From DASXBA01 sp036406475 (GTDB lineage Bacteria; Actinomycetota; Thermoleophilia; Solirubrobacterales; Thermoleophilaceae): DNA of 36,536 nucleotides. The DNA lies in contig DASXBA010000191.1 in NCBI GenBank assembly GCA_036406475.1, positions 1-36,536 on the forward strand, given 5' to 3'. Positions 22,646 to 29,220 of this stretch are shown here, piece by piece (the first letter of the stretch is position 1; every line of letters begins with the position of its first letter). Position numbers and translations under genes: made by a program. Under the pieces are notes generated by a model. That model saw only the letters and a program-made list of their open reading frames with translations, ran no database searches and was not told where the DNA came from.

Positions 22646-24266
22646 GGCGCTCGTAGACGAACTCCGCCACGTCGTCGTGGAGGTGCGACTGGAGGAGGTC
22701 GATCTCGCGGATCTCCTCCGAGGCCGAGCGGGCCAGTGAGTCCTCGACCGCGTCCCTGATCTCCTCGACCAGGCCGTCGGCCTCGTCCAGGAAGGGCACG
22801 CCGCGGAAGATCACCTCGGGCGGCGCCACCGAGCGGCCGTCCTGCTCGGACACCGTCGCGACCACGATGAAGATGCCGTCCGCGGACAGCATCCGCCGGT
22901 CGCGCAGGGCGACGTCGCCGGAGTCGCCGATGTCGACACCGTCCACGAAGATCATCCCGGCCTGCTCGGCTTCGCCGAAGCGGGCGCCGCTCTCGTCGAT
23001 CTGGAGCGGCAGCCCGTTCTCCCCGCGGAAGACGGCGTCGGGGTCGACGCCCACGGCCTCCGCCAGCTCCGAGTGGAGCCGCAGGCGCTTGTGGTCACCG
23101 TGCGCCGGCATCACGTAGCGCGGCTGCGTCAGGTTGATCATCAGCTTGAGCTCCTCCGCGTAGCCGTGCCCGGAGGCGTGGATCGGAGCGTCGCGGGGGG
23201 TGATCACGTCGGCGCCCAGGTGGTAGATGCGGTCGATCGTCTCGTTCACGGCGCGCTCGTTGCCGGGGATCGGGGTGGCGGAGAAGATGACCGTGTCGCC
23301 CTCGCGTAGGGCTACGTTCGGGTGATCGAGGTGAGCCATGCGCCGAAGCGCCGACAGCGGCTCGCCCTGGCTGCCCGTGGAGATCACGACGAGCTTGTGG
23401 TCCGGGAAGTCCTCGATCTCCTTGGGGCCGATCAGCATCCCCTCGGGCACGTCGATGTGTCCGAGCTGGCGGCCGATGTTCACGTTCTTGCGCATCGAGC
23501 GGCCGACCAGCGACACCTTGCGGCCGAGTTGCGCCGCCGCGTCCACCACCTGCTGGACGCGATGGATGTTGGACGCGAAGCAGGTCACCACGATCCTGCC
23601 CTCGCAGCGCGCAAACACCTCCTCGAGCTTCGGGCCCACGGACGACTCGGACGGAGACATCCCGGCCCGGTCCGCGTTGGTGGAGTCGCCGCAGAGCAGG
23701 AGCAGGCCCTCGCGCCCGAGCTCGGCCAGTCGCGAGACGTCGGCCGGGGTCCCGTCGACCGGGGTCTGGTCGAACTTGTAGTCGCCGGTCACTAGCACGG
23801 TCCCCAGGTCGCTTGTCAGGGCGACCGCGAACGAGTCGGGGATCGAGTGAGCCATCTTCACCAGCTCTACCGAGAAGGGCCCGGCGTCGAAGCTCTGCGT
23901 GGCGAGCACGTCGTGCAGAGGGGCGTCCTGAAGCTTGTGCTCGTCGAGCTTGGAGCGGGCCATCGCGACGGTGAGAGGGCCGCCGTAGATCGGCGGCGCG
24001 TGGGCCAGCTCGCGGAGGAGGAACGGCAGCGCTCCGACGTGGTCCTCGTGCGCGTGCGTCAGGACGATCGCCTCGATGTCGTCGGCCCGCTCGCGCAGGT
24101 AGCTGAAGTCCGGGAGCACGAGGTCGATCCCGAGTTGATCGGGCGCCGGGAACATCAGCCCGGTGTCGACCACGACGATCCGGCCGCCCTGCTCGATCAC
24201 CATCATGTTCTTGCCAATCTCGCCCAGCCCGCCGAGGGGCAGGACGCGAAGGGTGCCCGGACTCAC
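22602..24266 (-). CDS. rnj: Ribonuclease J
   Basis: RNase J is a metallo-beta-lactamase/beta-CASP nuclease with 5'-to-3' exo- and endonuclease activity in mRNA decay and rRNA maturation. The 554-aa protein has RVLPLGGLGEIGKNMMVIE, VVVDTGLMFP, the zinc motif LTHAHEDHVGALP (His71, His73, Asp75, His76), GDYKFDQTPVDG, GDSTNADRAGMSPSE, the beta-CASP segment IVVTCFASNIHRVQQ, STGSQGEPLSALRRMA and PAHGDHKRLRLHSELA. The C-terminal domain ends in VVVEV. The start is GTG 24266, overlapping the dapA stop as GTGA. That dapA-rnj order is conserved in many Actinobacteria. Confidence 0.96.
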   Translation of the reverse strand: MSPGTLRVLPLGGLGEIGKNMMVIEQGGRIVVVDTGLMFPAPDQLGIDLVLPDFSYLRERADDIEAIVLTHAHEDHVGALPFLLRELAHAPPIYGGPLTVAMARSKLDEHKLQDAPLHDVLATQSFDAGPFSVELVKMAHSIPDSFAVALTSDLGTVLVTGDYKFDQTPVDGTPADVSRLAELGREGLLLLCGDSTNADRAGMSPSESSVGPKLEEVFARCEGRIVVTCFASNIHRVQQVVDAAAQLGRKVSLVGRSMRKNVNIGRQLGHIDVPEGMLIGPKEIEDFPDHKLVVISTGSQGEPLSALRRMAHLDHPNVALREGDTVIFSATPIPGNERAVNETIDRIYHLGADVITPRDAPIHASGHGYAEELKLMINLTQPRYVMPAHGDHKRLRLHSELAEAVGVDPDAVFRGENGLPLQIDESGARFGEAEQAGMIFVDGVDIGDSGDVALRDRRMLSADGIFIVVATVSEQDGRSVAPPEVIFRGVPFLDEADGLVEEIRDAVEDSLARSASEEIREIDLLQSHLHDDVAEFVYERLRRRPMVLPVVVEV

Positions 24267-25114
24267 ACCTTGGCCAGTAGACCGTGGCGCTCGAGCGCCT
24301 GGCGGACGACCGCCTTCTCCTCCTCGCTCGCCTCGACGAGCGGCAACCTCAGCCCGCCCACGTCATGGCCGAGCATGGCCATCGCCGACTTGACCGGGAT
24401 CGGCCCGGTGGTCACGTTCAGCGCCTCGAACAGCGGGCTCAGCGACTGGTGGATCTCCTGGCGGGCGTCGGGCTCGTCGATCATGCGCCGCATCTCGGTC
24501 CCCACGAGGTGCGAGGCGACGAGGATCCCGCCGGTGCCGCCGGCGTCCAGCGTCTCGGCGAACTTGTCGTCGTTGCCCGCGAGGAGGTCGAGGCCCTCGA
24601 TCGGCTCGAGCTCGGTGAAGCGCGCCTGCTTGACGGCGCTCACGTTGGGGATCTCGGCAGCGAGCTCGGCCATGAACTCGTTGGGCATGTCGATCACCGA
24701 GCGCGACGGGATGTTGTAGAGGATCACCGGCTTGTCGGTGGCGGCTGCCACGGCGCGGTAGTGCTCCTTGAGCCCGCGCTGGTTCGGCTTGTTGTAGTAG
24801 GGCGCCACCACGAGGACCGCGTCGACCCCGGCCTCGGTCGCCAGCTCGGTGAGGTGCACGGCGTGGCGCGTGTCGTTCGAGCCCGTCCCCGCGATCACGG
24901 TCGCGTCGCCGCACTCGGCCACGCCGAGCTTCCAGAGCCTGTCCATCTCGTCGTCGGAGAGCGTCACGCTCTCGCCCGTCGAGCCGGCCAGCACGAGGCC
25001 GTCCGAGCCGTTCTCGAGCAGGTGGCGCATGAGGTCGGCGCTCGCCTCCTCGTTCAGATCGCCGTCCGCGTCGAACGGCGTGACCATGGCGGTGAGGACG
25101 CCGGAGATCGTCAT
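24263..25114 (-). CDS. dapA: 4-hydroxy-tetrahydrodipicolinate synthase
   Basis: DapA condenses pyruvate with aspartate semialdehyde, the first committed step to DAP and lysine. The 283-aa TIM-barrel protein has GVLTAMVTPFDADGDL, the Schiff-base Lys162 (SAVKQA), Tyr133-equivalent Tyr133 (LYNIPSRS), Arg138 and YYNKPNQRGL. The GTTGE motif reads GSTGE, with Ser45 in place of the usual triad Thr44. This is a conservative change that should weaken rather than abolish catalysis. The start is ATG 25114 in an ATGA overlap with the Pro-rich protein gene, and the stop overlaps rnj. Together with dapB, dapL and dapF the window encodes a complete path from aspartate semialdehyde to meso-DAP. Confidence 0.95.
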   Translation of the reverse strand: MTISGVLTAMVTPFDADGDLNEEASADLMRHLLENGSDGLVLAGSTGESVTLSDDEMDRLWKLGVAECGDATVIAGTGSNDTRHAVHLTELATEAGVDAVLVVAPYYNKPNQRGLKEHYRAVAAATDKPVILYNIPSRSVIDMPNEFMAELAAEIPNVSAVKQARFTELEPIEGLDLLAGNDDKFAETLDAGGTGGILVASHLVGTEMRRMIDEPDARQEIHQSLSPLFEALNVTTGPIPVKSAMAMLGHDVGGLRLPLVEASEEEKAVVRQALERHGLLAKV

Positions 25115-25452
25115 TCGATCGGCTTGAAGGGGTCGGGGTTGGTGTCGGCGCCGCCCTCGCTGGGAGGGGGCGGTGGCGGCGGAGGCGGCTCGGGGCTCTG
25201 GGCGCCGGGGTCGGGTGGCGCGGGCGCCGGCTCGGCGGGCGGCGGCGGGGCCTCACCCGCGGGCGGGCCCTCCTCGATCGGCCGGCCGTGCTCGTCGTAG
25301 CGCACCGCCGGCTGGCCCTGCTGGGGCTGCTCCCCGCCCTTGTTGAAGTCCTTCTGCACCTCGTCGATCTTCTGCTGCGCCTGCTCGCCCAGCTGCTTGG
25401 CCTGATCGCCGAGTTGCTTCGCCTGCTGCTTGGCCTTGTCCATGAACCCCAT
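25111..25452 (-). CDS. Small coiled-coil, proline-rich protein of unknown function
   Basis: This 113-aa protein has an amphipathic helix of Lys/Gln-rich heptads (DKAKQQAKQLGDQAKQLGEQ, about 5-40). A charged segment follows (VRYDEHGRPIEEG), then a run rich in Pro with nine consecutive prolines near residue 95. There is no signal peptide or membrane helix. It looks like a structural or adaptor protein, but I do not recognise a characterised family. The start is ATG 25452 with a perfect AGGAGG. The stop overlaps the dapA ATG as ATGA, so dapA translation probably depends on it. Confidence 0.72.
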   Translation of the reverse strand: MGFMDKAKQQAKQLGDQAKQLGEQAQQKIDEVQKDFNKGGEQPQQGQPAVRYDEHGRPIEEGPPAGEAPPPPAEPAPAPPDPGAQSPEPPPPPPPPPSEGGADTNPDPFKPIE

Positions 25453-25558
25453 ATGGCCTCCTAGTTAGCGCCCGACCGGGACCTTAGCGCGGGGCGGCAC
25501 GCGCGCACCCAACCGTCACATCGGATAGGCCGCAAATGTCAAAATGGGCGAGGGAAGG

Positions 25559-25975
25559 ATGGCTCAAGAGCGGGACTACAGCCACCGCACGGCGGTGCAG
25601 AAGCTCGGTGTCAAGCCGGAGGAACGCGTCGAGATAGCCGGCGACGTGGGCCCGGGCCTGCGCAGGGACGTGAAGGAGAAGCTGGGCCGCGGCCTGGTCC
25701 GCTCCGGCGACCTCGACGGCGCGATCGTGCTCGTCGAGTCCCTCGACGAGGCGCGGGAGGTGCTGGTCCGCTATCGCCACCGCCTGCGCGACTCGGGCTA
25801 CCTCTGGATCATCACGCGCAAGCGCGGCCACGAGAACTACCTGAACCAGATGACCCTGGTCCCCCACGCCAAGCGAATCGGCTTGATCGACAACAAGACC
25901 TGCTCGATCGACGAGAGCCGCTCGGGCATCCGCTTCGTCGTGCCCCGCGCGCAGCGCAAGGGCAAGGCGGCCTAG
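25559..25975 (+). CDS. DUF3052-family protein
   Basis: This 138-aa protein matches DUF3052, an actinobacterial family without known function. It shows DYSHRTAVQKLGVKPEERVEI, a Rossmann-like middle (GAIVLVESLDEAREVLVRYRHRLRDSGYLWIITRKRG) and IGLIDNKTCSIDESRSGIRFVVPR. The start is either ATG 25559 (preceded by GAGGGAAGG) or ATG 25544, five codons earlier; 25559 gives the usual N-terminus. It diverges from the Pro-rich protein gene over about 105 bp and ends 2 bp before the convergent AbiEi-like gene stop. It is one of the seven plus-strand insertions in the backbone. Confidence 0.84.
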   Translation: MAQERDYSHRTAVQKLGVKPEERVEIAGDVGPGLRRDVKEKLGRGLVRSGDLDGAIVLVESLDEAREVLVRYRHRLRDSGYLWIITRKRGHENYLNQMTLVPHAKRIGLIDNKTCSIDESRSGIRFVVPRAQRKGKAA

Positions 25976-25977
25976 CC

Positions 25978-26865
25978 CTAGCCGACCAGCAGCGGCCGGA
26001 GCTCGGCCAGGACGAGTTCGGGGTCCTCGGTCACGTCGCCGTAGGTGTAGCGGCGGTACTCGTCTCCCCGCGCACGCGCCGTTCGCTCGCGGCGGCGGTC
26101 GCGCTCCCAGGCGTGGCGCGAATGGTGGAACGTGTAGCTGTCGAGCTCGACGGTCAGTCGCCGGTCCGGCCAGCGGCAATCGACGTACCAGCCGTCGATC
26201 CGCTGGTTGGTGCGTGGCAGCGGCAGACGGTTGGCTCTGAGCAGCTTCCGGAAGAGACGCTCGAGCTTGCTCAGAGTGATCCCGTCGCCCTCCCAGATGT
26301 CGCGGAGCTTGCGCGCGCCGGCGATCTTCGGGCGCCGCTCGAGCACCCGGAGGACGGCCGTCGGCTTGACTCCGAATTTGACCCCTGCGTGGTGGCAGGT
26401 TTCGGCCAGATCATCGAAGGCAAGGCGGCTCGCGATGTCGACCAGGGTCCGCGGGACCGTGGTGATCGGGATCCGGTCGTAGACGCTCGTCTCGCGACCC
26501 GGGAGGGTCCGAACGCGGTGCGTGTCGAGGCCGCGGACCTCGCGATCGGCCGTGGTGGTCACCTCGGCAGCCGGTGGCCTGGTCTTGACGATCCCGAACA
26601 CGTACGCCGCGGCCAGACCGCTCAGCACCGCGCCCTCCCCGCACGCCATCACGGCGGCGCGATAGTGGGCCCTGGCGTTTGGCGCGCGATGACCGAACCG
26701 ATATACGCCACGGAACTCGCGGTGGAGCAGGCCCTTCCCCACCCAGCGCGTCACACCGGGACGCGTCACCCCGACCTCCAGCAGCTGCCCCAGCGTGATC
26801 ACGCCGTGCTGGCCGCCGGCGATTTGCGCCACCTCGCGCGTTACCGATCGGGAATTGGGTCGCAT
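25978..26865 (-). CDS. AbiEi-like winged-helix domain fused to a DUF559 (Vsr-like) nuclease domain
   Basis: This 295-aa protein begins with a winged-helix domain (about 8-60, TREVAQIAGGQHGVITLGQLLEVGVTRPGVTRWVGKGLL, then REFRGVYRFG) of the kind found in AbiEi type IV antitoxins. The middle has TTVPRTLVDIASRLAFDDL. The C-terminal domain (about 195-290) resembles DUF559/very-short-patch-repair endonucleases: SKLERLF, WYVDCRWPDRRLTVELDSYTFHHSR, then WERDRRRERTARARG. The likely acidic residues are Asp229, Glu240 and Asp242. Such fusions are common in actinobacteria and usually annotated as antitoxins, though no function is proven. No AbiEii nucleotidyltransferase is adjacent. The start is ATG 26865, in the loop of a long inverted repeat, without a clear Shine-Dalgarno. 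It lies between dapB and dapA. Confidence 0.8.
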   Translation of the reverse strand: MRPNSRSVTREVAQIAGGQHGVITLGQLLEVGVTRPGVTRWVGKGLLHREFRGVYRFGHRAPNARAHYRAAVMACGEGAVLSGLAAAYVFGIVKTRPPAAEVTTTADREVRGLDTHRVRTLPGRETSVYDRIPITTVPRTLVDIASRLAFDDLAETCHHAGVKFGVKPTAVLRVLERRPKIAGARKLRDIWEGDGITLSKLERLFRKLLRANRLPLPRTNQRIDGWYVDCRWPDRRLTVELDSYTFHHSRHAWERDRRRERTARARGDEYRRYTYGDVTEDPELVLAELRPLLVG

Positions 26866-26888
26866 ACCGACCCAAAGTCCGATCGGTA
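26842..26888. promoter_or_regulatory. 47-bp imperfect inverted repeat with the AbiEi-like gene start codon in its loop
   Basis: The left arm (26842-26862) begins TACCGATCGG and ends TTGGGTCG. The right arm (26868-26888) is its reverse complement at 18 of 21 positions. The 5-base loop (26863-26867) contains the complement of ATG. As DNA it is a candidate operator for the encoded winged-helix protein. As RNA it would present the start codon in the loop of a stable stem. It lies 28 bp after the dapB stop and has no T-tract. Confidence 0.75.
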
Positions 26889-26915
26889 GCCGAGTTCGCC
26901 CCCCTCGCCGGGGCG

Positions 26916-27572
26916 CTAGAGCAGGTGCTCCAGGCCGATCGTCGGCGAGCTCTCGAGCGTGCCCACCTTGCGGATCGCCAGCAGGACGCCGGGCATGAAT
27001 GACTCGCGAGCCACCGAGTCGTGGCGGATCGAGAGGGTCTGGCCGAGGCCGCCGAAGATGACCTCCTGGTGGGCGACCAGGCCGGGCAGGCGGATCGAGT
27101 GGATCGGCTCGTGGACGTTGCCGCCCGCCTCGCGGATCAGGTTGGCGGTGCGCTTGGCGGTGCCGGAGGGAGCGTCGACCTTCCCATCGTGGTGGAGCTC
27201 GATCACCTCGCACTCGGGCATGTGCTCCGCCGCCTGGCGGGCGAACTGCATCATCAGCACCGCGCCGATGGCGAAGTTCGGGGCGAAGAAGAGGTTCGCC
27301 GAGCCCACGCCGGCGAGCTCGCCGTAGTCGACGCCGGTCGTTCCGGTCACGCAGTGCACGCCGGCCTCGAGGCAGAGGCGAGCGTTGTCGAGGGCCGACT
27401 CCGGCGTCGAGAAGTCCACGACCACGTCGGCGTCGCCGAGGACGTCGGCGAGGGACGCGTCGAGCTGCGGGTCGGCGCGGCCGACCAGGGCCATGTCGTC
27501 GGCGCCCTCGACCGCCTCGCAGACGGTGGCGCCCATGCGCCCCGCGGCGCCCGATACCGCGACGTCGATCAT
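26916..27572 (-). CDS. dapB: 4-hydroxy-tetrahydrodipicolinate reductase
   Basis: DapB reduces hydroxy-tetrahydrodipicolinate with NAD(P)H, the second step of DAP synthesis. The 218-aa protein has the nucleotide-binding VSGAAGRMGATV, VVDFSTPES, GTTG and the family signature ELHHDGKVDAPSGTAKRTA (His127, His128, Lys131). It is shorter than the usual 245-270 aa, mainly in the N-terminal Rossmann part, but all motifs are present. The start is ATG 27572 in an ATGA overlap with the cupin gene. dapB follows the M16 peptidase and cupin genes, a conserved order apart from the cupin, and is separated from dapA by the AbiEi-like and Pro-rich genes. Confidence 0.94.
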   Translation of the reverse strand: MIDVAVSGAAGRMGATVCEAVEGADDMALVGRADPQLDASLADVLGDADVVVDFSTPESALDNARLCLEAGVHCVTGTTGVDYGELAGVGSANLFFAPNFAIGAVLMMQFARQAAEHMPECEVIELHHDGKVDAPSGTAKRTANLIREAGGNVHEPIHSIRLPGLVAHQEVIFGGLGQTLSIRHDSVARESFMPGVLLAIRKVGTLESSPTIGLEHLL

Positions 27573-27919
27573 CGAGCGGCGTACGACTCCGCGCCAAGGA
27601 AATGCAACGACACGTAAGGCTCATCCCCCACCACCCAGCTGTCGTGACCCGGTGGAACCGCGAACAGGTCGCCGGGGCCCACCTCGACCTCGACACCGTC
27701 GTCCATGGCGATCATGGCGCGACCGGACACGACCATCCCGACGTGCTCCACCTCGCAGCTGTCGGTCCCGGCGGTCGGGCGAACGTGCTCGGACCACTTC
27801 CAGCCGGGCTCGTAGGTCGCCCGGCCGATCGTCATCCCGCCGATCTCGACGACCTCGAAGCTGCCTTTCTCGAACTCGCGTCGCTCCTCGAAGCGCTTGA
27901 CGGCGAGCTCGTCGATCAT
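27569..27919 (-). CDS. Cupin-domain protein
   Basis: This 116-aa single-cupin protein has TYEPGWKWSEHVRP, GTDSCEVEHVGMVVSGRAMIAMDDGVEVEVGPGDLFAVPPGHDSWVVG. The first motif's His and Glu (SEHV, EVEHVG) and the second motif's PPGHD are consistent with a metal site. Cupins of this size are varied and no substrate can be given. The start is ATG 27919, sharing one base with the M16 stop (TGATG), and the stop overlaps dapB by ATGA. It is thus translationally wedged between M16 and dapB, a place where related genomes usually have no gene. Confidence 0.85.
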   Translation of the reverse strand: MIDELAVKRFEERREFEKGSFEVVEIGGMTIGRATYEPGWKWSEHVRPTAGTDSCEVEHVGMVVSGRAMIAMDDGVEVEVGPGDLFAVPPGHDSWVVGDEPYVSLHFLGAESYAAR

Positions 27920-29190
27920 CAGCCCAGCGTCGGGTTGACCGCCGCGAGGGCCGAGCGGAACGCGTCCTCGTCGGCGCCGATTCCAGCGGCGGACATCCGC
28001 TCCGGCGCGAACAGGTCGCGGCTGAGCGAGGCGATGTCCTCGGTGGTGACGGCGTCGACCGCGGCGAGAAGCTCGTCCAGCGAGAGGAGCGGGACGCCCA
28101 TCAGGAGCGAGGTACCAAGCCGGTTCATCCGCGCAAGGGTCGACTCCATCGACAGGACGGTCCGCCCCTTGACGTTCTCCTTGGCCCGCTCGAGCTCCTC
28201 GGCGCTGACGCCGTCCTCCTGGAGGCGGTGCAGCTCGTCGCCGATCACGGTCATCGCCTCGCCCACGTTGTCCGGCCGGGTGCCGACGTAGATCGCCACC
28301 TGACCCGAGTCGGCGTAGTAGCTCGCGTAGGAGTAGACCGAGTAGGCGAGCCCGCGCTTCTCGCGCACCTCCTGGAAGAGGCGCGAGGAGCTCGAGCCGC
28401 CGAGGATCGTGTCGAGCACGCGCAAAGCGAAGCGGCGGTCGTCGGCCCGGTGGATTCCGGGCGCGCCCACGCAGAGGTGGTACTGCTCGGTCTCCTTGCG
28501 GTGGAAGGCCACGGTGGGCGCGTGCCCGTTGGGCGACGACGGCCCGCCCGGGCTCTCCCCGTTGGCCGAGCCGAATGCGTCGCGGGTCAGCTCCAGCACC
28601 CGCTCGTGGTCCAGGCTGCCGGCCGCCGCGACGACGATGTTCGAGCCCACGTAGTTGGCGTCGTGCCATGCGGCGATGTCCGGCACCGGCACGGACGAGA
28701 CCACGTCGGCGCGGCCGATGATCGGCCGCCCGAGCGGGTGGCTGCCGAAGACGGCGCCGGCGAGGACGTCGTGCACCTTGTCCTGCGGCTCGTCCTCGTA
28801 CATGGCGATCTCCTCGATCACCACCTGGCGTTCCGAGTCGATGTCGGGATAGGACGGCCGCAGCACCATGTCCTGGAGCACGTCGAAGGCGCGGTCCAGG
28901 TGGCGGTCGAGGAAGCGCGAGTAGACCGAGGTCGTCTCCTTGCCGGTGCCGGCGTTGACCTCGGCCCCCATCGCATCGAACAGCTCGTCGATCTCGAGCG
29001 AGCTGAAGCGGTCGGTCCCCTTGAACAGCAGGTGCTCCAGGAAGTGGGAGATGCCGGCCTGCTCGTCGCCCTCGTTGCGCGACCCGGTGCGGATCCAGAA
29101 CCCGAGCGCCAGGGATCGCACCGACGGCACCTCCTCGGTGACGACCCGTACGCCCGAGTCCAGCTCTGTGACCTGGGGCCCGTCAGCCAT
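27919..29190 (-). CDS. M16-family zinc metallopeptidase (processing-peptidase type)
   Basis: This 423-aa single-chain M16 peptidase resembles mitochondrial processing peptidase beta and bacterial YmxG/PqqL types. The inverted zinc motif HFLEH is at His49, Glu52 and His53, and the distal Glu lies in VVIEEIAMYEDEP at about 127. Other family features are EVNAGTGKETTSVYSRFL and the C-terminal EVREKRGLAYSVYSYASYYADSGQVAIYVGT. Both halves look complete, so it should be active. The gene follows pnp by 22 bp, the conserved pnp-M16 order. The physiological substrate is unknown. The start is ATG 29190. Confidence 0.93.
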   Translation of the reverse strand: MADGPQVTELDSGVRVVTEEVPSVRSLALGFWIRTGSRNEGDEQAGISHFLEHLLFKGTDRFSSLEIDELFDAMGAEVNAGTGKETTSVYSRFLDRHLDRAFDVLQDMVLRPSYPDIDSERQVVIEEIAMYEDEPQDKVHDVLAGAVFGSHPLGRPIIGRADVVSSVPVPDIAAWHDANYVGSNIVVAAAGSLDHERVLELTRDAFGSANGESPGGPSSPNGHAPTVAFHRKETEQYHLCVGAPGIHRADDRRFALRVLDTILGGSSSSRLFQEVREKRGLAYSVYSYASYYADSGQVAIYVGTRPDNVGEAMTVIGDELHRLQEDGVSAEELERAKENVKGRTVLSMESTLARMNRLGTSLLMGVPLLSLDELLAAVDAVTTEDIASLSRDLFAPERMSAAGIGADEDAFRSALAAVNPTLG

Positions 29191-29199
29191 CCCAGCGCC

Positions 29200-29220
29200 T
29201 AGCGACTAGCGACTAGCGCC
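29200..29220. repeat. Three 7-bp tandem units in the pnp-M16 spacer
   Basis: TAGCGAC, TAGCGAC and TAGCGCC follow one another across the pnp stop codon. The unit creates repeated in-frame or out-of-frame TAG/CTA triplets; probably replication slippage with no known role. Confidence 0.5.

Noticed and set aside
24263..25560. Lysine riboswitch or T-box upstream of dapA
   Set aside because: dapA overlaps the Pro-rich gene and the 105-bp divergent spacer before that is too short and shows no such structure.
25978..26865. Complete AbiE toxin-antitoxin pair
   Set aside because: No AbiEii-type nucleotidyltransferase gene adjoins it; the flanks are dapB and a Pro-rich protein gene.
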